Below are positions 50,262-61,393 of a stretch of DNA of 64,000 nucleotides, in pieces; within the stretch, counting starts at the first letter, position 1, and each line of letters opens with the position of its first letter. Under the pieces are notes generated by a model that saw only the letters and a list, made by a program, of their open reading frames with translations, searched no databases and was not told where the DNA came from. Source of the DNA: Siphonobacter aquaeclarae. GTDB lineage: Bacteria > Bacteroidota > Bacteroidia > Cytophagales > Spirosomataceae. Where the stretch lies: positions 62,001-126,000 of the forward strand of contig NZ_FNGS01000006.1 of assembly GCF_900103285.1 (NCBI RefSeq). Direction: 5' to 3'. The position numbers and the translations under genes are program-made.

Positions 50262-51026
50262 TCAGTCCTCCAGAAAAGCAGTGAGTGGACTACTGGCAAC
50301 GGCATGGGATACTACCGGCGCGAGGCGGGCTTCCCACGCCATCCGGCCGGCTTCGACCGCCATTCGGAAGGCCTGTGCCATCCGCACGGGGTCTTCGGAT
50401 ACCGCGATGGCTGTGTTGACGAGTACCGCGTCGGCGCCCATTTCCATCGCTGCGGCGGCATGAGAAGGCGCTCCCAGACCGGCATCCACTACGACCGGAA
50501 CGCGGCTTTGCGCGATGATAATCTCCAGAAAATCAAACGTTTTCAGTCCCTTGTTGCTGCCGATAGGAGCAGCCAGCGGCATGACGGCAGCCGCGCCGGC
50601 CTCTTCCAGCCGCTTGCAGAGTACGGGATCGGCGTGGACATAGGGTAGCACCACAAAGCCGAGCCGGGCGAGCTCTTCCGCCGCGGCAAGTGTCTCGATC
50701 GGATCAGGGAGCAGGTACCGGGGGTCGGGGTGTATTTCGAGCTTGATCCAATGGGTTTCGAGGGCTTCCCGTGCCATTTGGGCGGCGAATACCGCTTCTC
50801 TCGCGTTGCGGACGCCGGAGGTATTCGGAAGCAGGGGAATCCCGCTCAGCCCGGCGAGCATTTCATCGCCGGGGTCGTCGGCATGTACGCGCTTGAGGGC
50901 TACGGTCACCAGTTCGGTCCCCGAAGCCCGGAGTGCTTCGGTCATAACAGAAACCGAGCCGAATTTCCCCGTACCTGTAAACAAACGGGAGGTGAATACC
51001 CGGTCAGCAAGTTGAAGCGGTTGCAT
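50262..51026 (-). CDS. thiG: thiazole synthase
   Basis: 254-residue TIM-barrel enzyme forming the thiazole phosphate from deoxyxylulose 5-phosphate, ThiS thiocarboxylate and dehydroglycine. Visible: [14 protein letters not shown], the Schiff-base Lys strand [31 protein letters not shown] and [10 protein letters not shown]. Starts 23 bases inside the end of thiE. Confidence 0.97.
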   Translation of the reverse strand: MQPLQLADRVFTSRLFTGTGKFGSVSVMTEALRASGTELVTVALKRVHADDPGDEMLAGLSGIPLLPNTSGVRNAREAVFAAQMAREALETHWIKLEIHPDPRYLLPDPIETLAAAEELARLGFVVLPYVHADPVLCKRLEEAGAAAVMPLAAPIGSNKGLKTFDFLEIIIAQSRVPVVVDAGLGAPSHAAAAMEMGADAVLVNTAIAVSEDPVRMAQAFRMAVEAGRMAWEARLAPVVSHAVASSPLTAFLED

Positions 51027-51626
51027 GGTGTATTTCAGCTAGAAAATGACGGGCCTGTCCTTCCGGATCAGGCGATTGGTGAATAGCCGACGAAACGGCG
51101 ATGCCATGTATGCCGGTGGCAAACAAGGCCGGAATATCCGCGGCCGTGATGCCGCCGATAGCGATAACAGGGAGGGAGGCAACCTCCTGCCGGAGCCGGT
51201 TGAGCAGGTTTTCGTACCCGGTCAGCCCCAGGATCGGGCTGAGCTTTTCTTTGGTTGGAGTGAACCGGAATGGCCCGAGACCTACATAGTCGGCACCGTC
51301 CCGGAGGTGGCGGAGTACATCTTCGAACGTATTCGCCGTTCCCCCGATCAGAAAATCCGGTCCAAGCAGGCGGCGGGCTTCGGCGACGGGCATATCTTCT
51401 TTCCCGAGATGAACACCATTCGCGCCGATTTCCTTAGCCAATTTGGGATTGTCATTGATAATCAGGATGGTATTGTAACGGATACAGACTTCCTGAACAG
51501 ACAGGGCCGTCTCCTTCCACGCCTCATACGGCATATTTTTAAGGCGAAGCTGTATCCACCGTACCCCCCCGCGGCAGGCTTCTTCGGCCTGGCGGGCATT
51601 GGTGACGAGGTAGTGCAGGGATGTGA

Positions 51627-51630
<4 letters not shown>
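51004..51630 (-). CDS. thiE: thiamine phosphate synthase
   Basis: 208-residue TIM-barrel enzyme joining the pyrimidine and thiazole halves. Has the full set of ThiE sites: [43 protein letters not shown] and [20 protein letters not shown] 51630 fits the family; the frame continues upstream without meaning. Overlaps thiD by 4 and thiG by 23 bases. Confidence 0.96.
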
Positions 51631-54434
<2,804 letters not shown>

Positions 54435-54497
54435 CGTTGTGTTTCATGAGGCATGAAAGCACAAACAGGAGGGTTCCCGAAAAAGTAGAGAAACTCG

Positions 54498-54515
54498 CGT
54501 ATGCGGGCGCATACG
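54498..54515 (-). promoter_or_regulatory. hairpin in the thi leader, possible expression platform
   Basis: CGTATGCG / CGCATACG, nearly closed palindrome between the TPP aptamer and thiS. On the minus strand it is followed by a T-rich stretch (GTTTCTCTACTTTTTC), so it may be a weak terminator switched by the aptamer. Confidence 0.45.
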
Positions 54516-54537
54516 GGCACAGAAAGAATGCTGTCTC

Positions 54538-54615
54538 ACTTTTCCCTTCGCAGGTCCTAACCTGTTCAGGTTCCAAGGGTATCATCTCAGCCCGCCATGC
54601 GAGCACCCCTAAAGT
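54538..54615 (-). promoter_or_regulatory. TPP riboswitch (THI element)
   Basis: Minus-strand leader with all THI-box marks in order: GGGGTGC, GGCTGAGATGATACCC, GAACCTGAACAGGTTA, ACCTGCGAAGGGA. Closing stem P1 can be formed by ACTTT (54611-54615) and AAAGT (54538-54542). It precedes thiS and should turn off the thi operon when thiamine pyrophosphate is plentiful. Together with the hairpin at 54498, it fills the 344-base gap between thiS and rplI along with a promoter and the rplI terminator. Confidence 0.95.
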
Positions 54616-54632
54616 TTGGCTTTTCAGCGGGG

Positions 54633-54640
54633 CAAAGATA
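54633..54640 (-). promoter_or_regulatory. -7 promoter element of the thi operon
   Basis: Minus-strand TATCTTTG, exact TAnnTTTG match, about 20 bases before the riboswitch aptamer. Confidence 0.6.
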
Positions 54641-54729
54641 GAAGTGTTTGCCGGAGACCGCTCTTTTCTGCGCAGAATTAAAAAAAAGACAGAGGCAGGA
54701 GAGCTACCTATGCCCTCTGCTCATGCACA

Positions 54730-54765
54730 AAAAAAGCCCTTCCTGTTTCCAGAAAGGGCTTTTTT
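54730..54765 (-). terminator. terminator of the rpsF-rpsR-rplI operon
   Basis: 12-base arms AAAAAAGCCCTT / AAGGGCTTTTTT around a 12-base loop, 14 bases after the rplI stop; T-run on the minus strand. Confidence 0.9.
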
Positions 54766-54778
54766 GCGAAAAGGTCGC

Positions 54779-55222
54779 TTATTCAGCTACCACGTTGAAT
54801 TTCACCTGGTGCTTTACTTCCTTGTGGAGGTCGAGCGTAGCGGTGTATTCGCCGAGAGCTTTTACTTCAGAATTCAGGGTGATCTTCTTGCGATCCACTT
54901 CGAATCCTTTTGCACGCAGGGAATCAGAGATCTGGGTGTTGGTAACCCGGCCGAAGATCCGTCCGCTTTCGCCTACTTTCGCAGCGATTTCGAGGGTCAG
55001 ATCACCGATAGCGGCTGCCAAATCTTCGGCATCCTTCTTCAGTTTTTCGGCTTTGTGAGCAGCTTGCTTGATGTTTTCAGCAAGTACTTTCTTGTTGGTT
55101 TCGCTGGCCATAACCGCGAAGCCCTGGGGAATCAGGTAGTTCCGACCGTAGCCCGGCTTAACCGCAACGATGTCGTTTTTGTAACCCAGCCCCGCGATAT
55201 CGGTTTTGAGAATAACTTCCAT
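54779..55222 (-). CDS. rplI: 50S ribosomal protein L9
   Basis: 147-residue ribosomal protein: N-domain MEVILKTDIAGLGYKNDIVAVK...YLIPQGFAV, long central helix and C-domain ending in EVKHQVKFNVVAE. Last gene of the S6-S18-L9 operon. Confidence 0.98.
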   Translation of the reverse strand: MEVILKTDIAGLGYKNDIVAVKPGYGRNYLIPQGFAVMASETNKKVLAENIKQAAHKAEKLKKDAEDLAAAIGDLTLEIAAKVGESGRIFGRVTNTQISDSLRAKGFEVDRKKITLNSEVKALGEYTATLDLHKEVKHQVKFNVVAE

Positions 55223-55275
55223 TTTTCTTGAATGAGTTTACAATTGTCCCGACCGGATCAGACCGGCCGCTGCTC

Positions 55276-55527
55276 TTACTTTAATGAATCGCCTACGTAG
55301 GGAAGCAGTCCGATGTGACGGGCACGCTTCACGGCCTGAGCTACCTTGCGCTGGTTCTTCAGAGAAGTTCCGGTCAGACGACGCGGAAGGATCTTGCCCT
55401 GGTCATTCAACAGCTTCAGCAGGAAGTTGGGATCCTTGTAATCAATGTACTTGATACCGGCTTTCTTGAAGCGGTCGTATTTCTTGCGGTTCTGGTTTTT
55501 ATCCAGAGGTTCGTTCTGCAGTGACAT
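55276..55527 (-). CDS. rpsR: 30S ribosomal protein S18
   Basis: 83-residue protein with the S18 core [20 protein letters not shown] and [20 protein letters not shown]. It lies between rpsF and rplI in the usual order. Confidence 0.97.
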   Translation of the reverse strand: MSLQNEPLDKNQNRKKYDRFKKAGIKYIDYKDPNFLLKLLNDQGKILPRRLTGTSLKNQRKVAQAVKRARHIGLLPYVGDSLK

Positions 55528-55583
55528 AGTCGTGAATGATTGAGATGAAGCCCGGGGATTAGCTCCCGGAGGGCGCCTGTTTT

Positions 55584-55949
55584 TTAGTTTTCAGCAGGAG
55601 CTTCCTGTTTCTTACCGACCAGACCCTTACGCTTGCGCTCGTTGTAAGCAATCGCGTGCTTGTCCAGAGAAACGGTGAGAAAACGCATCACCCGCTCATC
55701 GCGGCGATATTCCGTTTCCAGCGTGGCGATTACGTCCGAATCGGCCGTGAACTCGACGAGGTGATAGAAACCGGTTCCCTTGCCTTGAATCGGGTAGGCC
55801 AGCTTTTTGAGGCCCCACGCTTCTTCGTGGACGATTTGGGCACCGTTGTCAGTCAACACCTTCTTGAATTTGTCGACAGTATCCTTCGTCTGGACGTCAG
55901 ACAAAACGGGAGTAAGGATGAATACTGTCTCGTACTGCTTTTGTGACAT
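55584..55949 (-). CDS. rpsF: 30S ribosomal protein S6
   Basis: 121-residue protein, [20 protein letters not shown] at the start and the S6 landmarks [20 protein letters not shown] and [13 protein letters not shown]. First gene of the operon, behind a strong promoter. Confidence 0.97.
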   Translation of the reverse strand: MSQKQYETVFILTPVLSDVQTKDTVDKFKKVLTDNGAQIVHEEAWGLKKLAYPIQGKGTGFYHLVEFTADSDVIATLETEYRRDERVMRFLTVSLDKHAIAYNERKRKGLVGKKQEAPAEN

Positions 55950-56001
55950 GGTGTTAGTACGGAAAAAAATGATTAATAGATAGTTACTGAAAAATGAGGT
56001 G

Positions 56002-56031
56002 CAAAGATAGGGAGTTGTATTGAAAAAGCAA
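56002..56031 (-). promoter_or_regulatory. promoter of the rpsF operon
   Basis: Minus-strand TTG, 19-base spacer, TATCTTTG: the best full -33/-7 match in the window, 52 bases upstream of rpsF. Confidence 0.75.
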
Positions 56032-56060
56032 GGGGTGGAGGGGAAGTTATGGGGACTAGG

Positions 56061-56482
56061 TGTTTTCGGTTTTCAGTTTTCGGTTTTCAGTTGGGGGACC
56101 AGACCTGGTCGCTTGCCGTTTTTGTTTTCAGTTTTCGGTCTTCTGTTTTCAGTTGCTGGTAACAGACCTGGTCGCCCGCCGTTCGTAGCATCCGCTACGA
56201 ACTTTTTAATGGGTAGGCTGCGCCTACCGTGTTGCAGAATCAGTAAGAGGCTTCCTTATATTTTGATAGAATAACCTGTTATATAATATGATCTCATTTC
56301 GAACCTCTCAACTTACCGGATGATATGGGTAGGCGCAGCCTACCAATTAAAAAGTTCGTAGCGGATGCTACGAACGGCGGGCGACCAGGTCTGTTACCAG
56401 CAACCGAAAACAGAAGACAGAAAACTGAAAACGGCAAGCGACCAGATCTGGTCCCTCAACTGAAAACAGAAAACCGAAAACA
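56061..56482. repeat. composite mirror-image repeat, about 420 bases
   Basis: Occupies most of the 569-base gene-free stretch between rpsF and the coiled-coil gene. Left arm (56061-56228) and right arm (56328-56482) are imperfect inverted copies around an AT-rich unique centre of about 100 bases. Modules in the left arm in order: GTTTTCAG-type units, GACCAGACCTGGTCGC, more GTTTTCAG units, GACCTGGTCGCCCGCC, hairpin GTTCGTAGC-atcc-GCTACGAAC (56181-56202), ACTTTTTAAT, hairpin GGTAGGC-tgc-GCCTACC (56212-56228). The right arm has the same modules in reverse, with hairpins at 56328-56344 and 56354-56375. No transposase gene is nearby; open frames in it are by-products. Confidence 0.9.
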
Positions 56483-56507
56483 AAAAGGGCTGGCACACTG
56501 CCAGCCC
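56482..56507 (-). terminator. terminator of the coiled-coil protein gene
   Basis: 8-bp stem GGGCTGGC / GCCAGCCC with 5-base loop; on the minus strand it is followed by five T. It lies 12 bases after the stop and borders the composite repeat. Confidence 0.85.
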
Positions 56508-56518
56508 GCTCAACGTCC

Positions 56519-57493
56519 TCAAAACAACCCACCCCGTACTTCAAACGTCCCTTCCCCGATCTTAAACCCTTCGGAGTAGAGTTCGATGAGGTGTTTGCCT
56601 TTTTTGAAGGGTGTTCCTCGTTTGTAGATAATGTCGACCATCTGCCCGTTACCCTGGTAGGTAATCTGTTTCTTGATGGTATAGATCATCTCTTTGTGCT
56701 GGTAGTCGAACGTGCCAGATCCGGTAGCCATGTCAGAAATGATCGCGCCGGCCGGGTCGAGTACGCGTACGAAAATGTCTTTGCCATTTTGTTCGGTGAG
56801 CGGATTATCGTTCAGTCCGAACGCGATGCGGATCTGGTCGATCTTGTCGGCGCGGATCTTTTCACGCTCTTTCCCGCGGGAATTGATCGCATATACCATG
56901 ACATTCTGCGCCTTGAGCGCAGCGGCCATCGTAACCTTGTCCGCCAGCTCCTGATTACTCGTTTTCAGGTTACTGATCGAATCGGAATAGCTTTGTTTGG
57001 CGGTCGACAGCTCCGTTTTCAATCCCTCATTACTGGCCGACAGCTCCTGGTTCTTCGTCGTCAGTACGCCGTTTTCTTCCCGCAACCGGACAATTTCCTT
57101 GTCCTTGCTGGCGAGTACTTCGTTGTAGTGACGGATCTTTTCTTCGTATTTCTTAACGTCGTTGGCCGTGGCATTGACCAGTGCCTGTTTGTCTTCTTCC
57201 AGCTGATTTTTCATCTGCATCAGCTCGTCGATATTGCCGCCCAGCATCCGGATTTCGGCAATTTTGGCGTCGAGCTGTGTCGAGATCGAGTCCAGCTTGG
57301 TATTGGCTTTCAGCAGTTCCCGTTGCTGTTCAACGGTTCGGGAGGACAACGATTCGCGCTCGCCCCGTTCCTGGAAGTAGAGGAAGCCCAGCACCCCGAT
57401 CAAACCCGCCATAACCACCAGGGCGGCAATGAAGTAATTTTTTTTATCGGAGCTTTTCTGAGGTGTCGGCTGTGAATAGTCGTAGGGTTCCAT
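56519..57493 (-). CDS. membrane-anchored coiled-coil protein
   Basis: 324-residue protein with a short cytoplasmic start, one membrane helix at about 21-40 (YFIAALVVMAGLIGVLGFLY), a long coiled coil (about 45-195, many E/K/Q/L heptads) and a C-terminal beta domain (about 195-324, AQNVMVYAINSRGKEREKIR; KKGKHLIELYSEGFKIGEG). Conserved in Bacteroidota as far as I know, often loosely annotated as an SMC-like protein. Function unknown; a periplasmic structural role is possible. Transcribed toward the repeat and the ribosomal operon but with its own terminator. Confidence 0.85.
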   Translation of the reverse strand: MEPYDYSQPTPQKSSDKKNYFIAALVVMAGLIGVLGFLYFQERGERESLSSRTVEQQRELLKANTKLDSISTQLDAKIAEIRMLGGNIDELMQMKNQLEEDKQALVNATANDVKKYEEKIRHYNEVLASKDKEIVRLREENGVLTTKNQELSASNEGLKTELSTAKQSYSDSISNLKTSNQELADKVTMAAALKAQNVMVYAINSRGKEREKIRADKIDQIRIAFGLNDNPLTEQNGKDIFVRVLDPAGAIISDMATGSGTFDYQHKEMIYTIKKQITYQGNGQMVDIIYKRGTPFKKGKHLIELYSEGFKIGEGTFEVRGGLF

Positions 57494-57628
57494 GAAGTCT
57501 TAAAATGGACGGTACGTTCGGACAAAACTACATTTTCAGCGCTAGAAACCAAGTCAGGAAAGTCAAATAAGCAGTTCCTTGTGAAAATGTCACCGGCTTG
57601 TGATGCAATAGTAACGCCTTGTTCGCGC

Positions 57629-57636
57629 TACTTTTG
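57629..57636 (+). promoter_or_regulatory. -7 promoter element of the yggS-type gene
   Basis: TACTTTTG, exact TAnnTTTG match, 17 bases upstream of ATG 57654. It would place the transcript start at about the alternative ATG 57642, so 57654 is the better start. Confidence 0.6.
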
Positions 57637-57653
57637 CGGAAATGTTGTCCATC

Positions 57654-58322
57654 ATGAGTATCGCCGAAAATCTGCATTCCATTGAAAACGGCCTGCAGGG
57701 TACCGCCGCCAGACTGGTCGCCGTCACGAAGACCCATCCGCCCGAAGTGCTCAGAGAAGCCTACGACGCCGGAGCCCGGGTTTTTGGAGAAAACAAGGTG
57801 CAGGAAATGGTCGCCAAATGGGAAGTGCTGCCGAAAGACATCGAGTGGCACCTCATCGGGCATTTGCAGTCCAATAAAGTCAAATACATCGCGCCGTTTG
57901 TTTCACTGATTCATTCGGTCGACAGCCTGAAGCTGCTGAAAGAAATTGACCGCCAGGCAGAAAAAGCCGGCCGCGTGATCGACTGCCTGCTACAGGTATA
58001 CATCGCCATGGAAGAGACCAAGTTCGGCTTGTCGATGGAAGAAGCAGAAGAACTGCTGCTTTCCGATGAGCTGGCATCGCTCGAACATATCCGCATTGTC
58101 GGACTGATGGGCATGGCGTCCAACACAGACAGTGAAGAGCAGGTCCGGGCCGAGTTCCGTTCGCTCAAACAGTTTTTTGACCGCATGAAGGTATCGCTGC
58201 CCGTACGGGCAAACTGTCAGTTGTACGAACTGTCGATGGGGATGAGCGGGGATTATCCCCTCGCCGTCGCCGAAGGAAGTACGCTGATACGTGTTGGCAG
58301 TGCCATTTTCGGAGCCAGGTAG
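57654..58322 (+). CDS. YggS-family pyridoxal phosphate homeostasis protein
   Basis: 222-residue PLP-binding TIM-barrel protein (COG0325) that helps balance free PLP. Lys in LVAVTKTHPPEVL binds the cofactor; other landmarks are FGENKVQEMVAKW, WHLIGHLQSNKVKY and the end ELSMGMSGDYPLAV...VGSAIFGAR. ATG 57654 is preferred over 57642 (see promoter). The GSCFA gene follows after 2 bases. Confidence 0.95.
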   Translation: MSIAENLHSIENGLQGTAARLVAVTKTHPPEVLREAYDAGARVFGENKVQEMVAKWEVLPKDIEWHLIGHLQSNKVKYIAPFVSLIHSVDSLKLLKEIDRQAEKAGRVIDCLLQVYIAMEETKFGLSMEEAEELLLSDELASLEHIRIVGLMGMASNTDSEEQVRAEFRSLKQFFDRMKVSLPVRANCQLYELSMGMSGDYPLAVAEGSTLIRVGSAIFGAR

Positions 58323-58324
58323 CT

Positions 58325-59329
58325 ATGAACGCTTTCCGTACCGAGTTTACCGTTCCCGTTTCACCCTGGAAGCTGACGCCGGCTTCCAGGGTGGTATCGC
58401 TCGGTTCGTGCTTTGCCGACGTCGTCGCTACCAGACTGACCGACGCCCGGCTTTCCTGCCTGCACAATCCGTTCGGAACCCAGTTTCATCCGCCGGCCCT
58501 GTTCCGGCTGATCCGCGCAGCGTTGGGTGAGACGGAGCCTGACGGGCGGCTATTCCTTCAGCACGACGGCCGCTGGCTGCATTACGAGGTACATTCTTCG
58601 GTCGCCGGCGCTACGCGGGAAGAGCTGGAGGAGGAGCTGCGTCGACGGCTGGCAGTACTGGGCGAAGCGCTTCGCACCGCGGATATCCTGTTGCTGACGT
58701 TCGGCAGCGCCTGGGTATATCAGTTGCAGGAGCCACCGGTCTATGTTGCTAATTGTCACAAGCAGCCATCAGGGTTATTTGTGCGGGACCTCATCAGTGT
58801 CAAGGATATTTGCAGGGATTTTGGCAAGACGTACCAGCTGTTGAAGGAACTTCGTCCAGACTTGCGTATTGTTCTGACAGTCAGTCCTGTACGTCATGGT
58901 AAGGACGGCATGCCTGACAACGCCGTTTCGAAATCCATTCTGCGGGCGGCCTGCCATTACCTGACGACAGACTATTCCGATGTCGGCTATTTCCCGGCAT
59001 ATGAACTTCTGCTCGACGACCTGCGGGATTACCGGTTTTACGCCGACGATCTTCTTCACCCGAGCAGACAGGCCGAGCAGTACATCTTCGAAAAATTTGC
59101 CGGAGCCTATTTCGACAGCGCCCTGCACCGCTGGCTGGCAGAATGGGCCCGTATCCGTAAATCCCTTGACCATCGCCCGTTCAATCCGGCGTCAGAGGCG
59201 CACCTTTCTTTTCTCCGGAAACTGCTTCAGTCGCTGGAAGAATGGGCAGACGGCCCCGATACCTCCGCAGAACAGGAAGAGGTGAGAAAAAGAATCGCGG
59301 CGATCCTCTCGTCTTCCAACCTTTCATAA
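58325..59329 (+). CDS. GSCFA-domain protein
   Basis: 334-residue cytosolic protein named for its motif SLGSCFADVVA (residues 25-35), an SGNH-hydrolase-like nucleophile region in which the Ser-Cys stands near the N-terminus. Other family stretches: LLTFGSAWVYQ, VLTVSPVRH and DDLLHPSRQAEQYI, the last like the SGNH catalytic Asp/His block. Activity not established; possible esterase/transferase. Directly follows the YggS gene. Confidence 0.92.
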   Translation: MNAFRTEFTVPVSPWKLTPASRVVSLGSCFADVVATRLTDARLSCLHNPFGTQFHPPALFRLIRAALGETEPDGRLFLQHDGRWLHYEVHSSVAGATREELEEELRRRLAVLGEALRTADILLLTFGSAWVYQLQEPPVYVANCHKQPSGLFVRDLISVKDICRDFGKTYQLLKELRPDLRIVLTVSPVRHGKDGMPDNAVSKSILRAACHYLTTDYSDVGYFPAYELLLDDLRDYRFYADDLLHPSRQAEQYIFEKFAGAYFDSALHRWLAEWARIRKSLDHRPFNPASEAHLSFLRKLLQSLEEWADGPDTSAEQEEVRKRIAAILSSSNLS

Positions 59330-59374
59330 GCACAGGGTGTCTGGAGAAAGTCAACTAAAACCTTGATTTCCTCC

Positions 59375-59794
59375 ATGAAAAAGTACTTCCTTCTCGGTCT
59401 TGTGCTGCTGTCCGCCTGTCAGCAGAAAGACATCCAGAAACCGGCAGACTCAAAAGCATTAGCCCTGTCGATCAACCAGAGCGACAAGGCCTCCTTTGCA
59501 AGCGGCGACGTATCAGTGAAAGTACTGAACATCGAAGACAGCCGCTGCCCCATGAACGCCAACTGTATTCACCTGGGGTGGGCCAAAGTATCGTTCAGTC
59601 TGACAGCCGGCGGTGAAGAAGTGAAAGGAGAGCGGTATTTCGGTGCCGATGCCCAGTTGCCGAAGAACGATACAGAGATCAAGGCCGGAGGCCGCCTCTT
59701 CGAAGTAACGGTTCAGGAAGTAACACCCTACCCGTGTACGGGTTGTCCGAACCAGCCTGCCAGCCAGGCGGTCCTGAATGTGAAAGAGAAATAA
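59375..59794 (+). CDS. small lipoprotein with four conserved Cys
   Basis: 139-residue lipoprotein: lipobox LVLLSAC with Cys15, then a beta domain with EDSRCPMNANCIHLGWAKVS (Cys pair) and YPCTGCPNQPA (second pair), probably two disulfides or a metal site. I recognise the D-S-R-C-P-x4-C-x-x-x-G-x-A pattern from small Bacteroidota lipoproteins of unknown role. An in-frame TTG 12 bases earlier is less likely than ATG 59375. Followed by a terminator shared with the mrp leader. Confidence 0.85.
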   Translation: MKKYFLLGLVLLSACQQKDIQKPADSKALALSINQSDKASFASGDVSVKVLNIEDSRCPMNANCIHLGWAKVSFSLTAGGEEVKGERYFGADAQLPKNDTEIKAGGRLFEVTVQEVTPYPCTGCPNQPASQAVLNVKEK

Positions 59795-59824
59795 AAGAAG
59801 GTTCGGGCATACGAACTTACTGCC

Positions 59825-59832
59825 TACCTTTG
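59825..59832 (+). promoter_or_regulatory. -7 promoter element of mrp
   Basis: TACCTTTG, exact TAnnTTTG match, 51 bases upstream of the mrp start but before the terminator at 59847. Confidence 0.5.
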
Positions 59833-59846
59833 TGGTTAGGCTGACG

Positions 59847-59875
59847 AGACGCTGAGGCTATCAGCGTCTTTTTTT
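59847..59875 (+). terminator. intrinsic terminator between the mrp promoter and mrp start
   Basis: 9-bp stem AGACGCTGA / TCAGCGTCT, 5-base loop, seven T, ending 8 bases before the mrp ATG. It ends the lipoprotein transcript, and may also act on a transcript from the -7 element at 59825. Confidence 0.8.
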
Positions 59876-59883
59876 AGTACACT

Positions 59884-60993
59884 ATGGGCGAATTACGAAT
59901 CAAAAAGGAGGATATCCTGCGGGCATTGAGCACCGTAGAAGAGCCGGACCTGAAGAAAGACCTGGTCACGCTTGAGATGATCAAGGACGTGGAACTGGGA
60001 GTAGGAGAGGTGCGCTTTACCGTTGTGCTTACGACGCCGGCCTGTCCGCTCAAGGAACAGATCCGTCAAAGCTGTGAAGATGCCATTCACAAGCTGGTTG
60101 ATCCGGAACTGCGGGTGGTTATTCACATGTCTGCTGACGTGACCAAAACGGTCTTTGGCAACCGCACCGTACTGGAAACGGTGAAAAACGTGATCGCGAT
60201 TGCCTCCGGTAAAGGAGGCGTCGGCAAATCGACGGTAACCGCCAACCTGGCCGTAGCACTCAAAAACGCCGGCGCGAAGGTGGGTATTCTCGACGCGGAT
60301 ATTTACGGTCCTTCGATTCCGGTCATGTTCGGTGCGGAAGAAATGCAGCCGACGGTAACGGTGGTAGACGGCAAGAACCGCATCAATCCGATTATCCAGT
60401 ATGGCATAAAAATGATTTCAATGGGCTTCCTCGTTCCGGCCGACAGCGCAATGGTCTGGCGCGGACCGATGGCCAGTCAGGCGCTTCGTCAAATGATGGG
60501 AGACGTCAACTGGGGCGAACTGGATTACCTCCTGATCGACCTGCCGCCCGGAACCGGCGATATTCACCTGACGCTGGTGCAATCAGCGCCCGTTACGGGT
60601 GCCGTGATCGTCACGACGCCGCAAAAAGTGGCCCTGGCCGACGCCCGAAAAGGTATGCAGATGTTTCTCCAGCCGCAGATCAACGTTCCGGTATTGGGTG
60701 TGATCGAAAACATGGCCTACTTTACACCAGCCGAATTGCCGGAAAATAAATATTATCTCTTCGGAAAAGGAGGAGGAAAATGGCTGGCCGAGCATTTTGA
60801 CGTTCCCTTCCTCGGTGAAATTCCCCTCGTGCAGGGTATCCGGGAAGCGGGAGACGAAGGACGGCCCATCGCCACGCAAACCGACGAAACCACTGGAGAA
60901 GCCTTCCGGACGGCAGCCGAAGCACTTGCCCGGCGGGTAGCTATCCGGAATGCGACGCAGGAACGAACTAAACCGGTCGAAATGACGGTTTAG
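59884..60993 (+). CDS. Mrp/NBP35-family Fe-S cluster carrier ATPase
   Basis: 369-residue cytosolic P-loop protein (ApbC/Mrp). N-terminal MIP18/DUF59 domain (1-85, TTPACPLKEQI with a Cys), then the deviant Walker A GKGGVGKS at 109-116 and the Mrp motif region MGFLVPADSAMVWRGPMASQ, LPPGTGDIHLTL. The usual CxxC near residue 270 is not obvious in this sequence. It delivers or assembles Fe-S clusters. The NifU-type gene follows 127 bases later, consistent with the same role. Confidence 0.93.
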   Translation: MGELRIKKEDILRALSTVEEPDLKKDLVTLEMIKDVELGVGEVRFTVVLTTPACPLKEQIRQSCEDAIHKLVDPELRVVIHMSADVTKTVFGNRTVLETVKNVIAIASGKGGVGKSTVTANLAVALKNAGAKVGILDADIYGPSIPVMFGAEEMQPTVTVVDGKNRINPIIQYGIKMISMGFLVPADSAMVWRGPMASQALRQMMGDVNWGELDYLLIDLPPGTGDIHLTLVQSAPVTGAVIVTTPQKVALADARKGMQMFLQPQINVPVLGVIENMAYFTPAELPENKYYLFGKGGGKWLAEHFDVPFLGEIPLVQGIREAGDEGRPIATQTDETTGEAFRTAAEALARRVAIRNATQERTKPVEMTV

Positions 60994-61120
60994 GGAAAAG
61001 AAGACGGCGAAAAGGCATAATTTAGATCGTTTCTTCGTTTTTTTTCAGAGATTTCTGCGCTAGTTTGCAGATTCTGAAAATTCAGGCGCAGTGCCGCAGA
61101 CGACGTATTATACGAGAAAT

Positions 61121-61372
61121 ATGGAAACCAAATTGGAACATCCGTTAAGCGAAAAAGTAGAGCAGGCTCTCAACAGCATCCGCCCGTACCTGGAAGCGGA
61201 TGGGGGAAATGTCCGCGTAACCGAAATCACAGACGATAATGTTGTTCGCCTGGAGCTTGTTGGTGCCTGCGGTTCCTGTTCCATGTCGGCCATGACCTTT
61301 AAGGGCGGTATCGAAGATGCCATCCGCCGTCAGGTGCCGGAAGTATCCGGAATTGAAGCAATCAATCTGTAA
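61121..61372 (+). CDS. NifU C-terminal-like Fe-S scaffold protein
   Basis: 83-residue protein equal to a stand-alone NifU C-terminal domain: IRPYLEADGGNVRVTEI and the cluster Cys pair GACGSCSMSAMT (Cys50, Cys53). It transfers or holds Fe-S clusters, a partner for Mrp upstream. An in-frame GTG 30 bases earlier is less likely than ATG 61121. A weak TAGTTTG word lies about 55 bases upstream. Confidence 0.93.
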   Translation: METKLEHPLSEKVEQALNSIRPYLEADGGNVRVTEITDDNVVRLELVGACGSCSMSAMTFKGGIEDAIRRQVPEVSGIEAINL

Positions 61373-61393
61373 GTAATAGTCGGGTCTTGAAGA

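Noticed and set aside
54498-54515. CRISPR-like short palindrome in the thi leader
   Set aside because: Single copy, no spacer array; a leader hairpin explains it.
54437-55231. 264-codon plus-strand frame over the TPP riboswitch and rplI
   Set aside because: Antisense to the riboswitch, its terminator region and a ribosomal protein gene.
56020-56274. 84-codon frame in the left arm of the composite repeat
   Set aside because: Made of repeat units; its mirror at 56325-56579 has the same length because of the inverted symmetry.
56325-56579. 84-codon frame in the right arm of the composite repeat
   Set aside because: Repeat by-product as above, and it runs into the terminator and 3' end of the coiled-coil gene.
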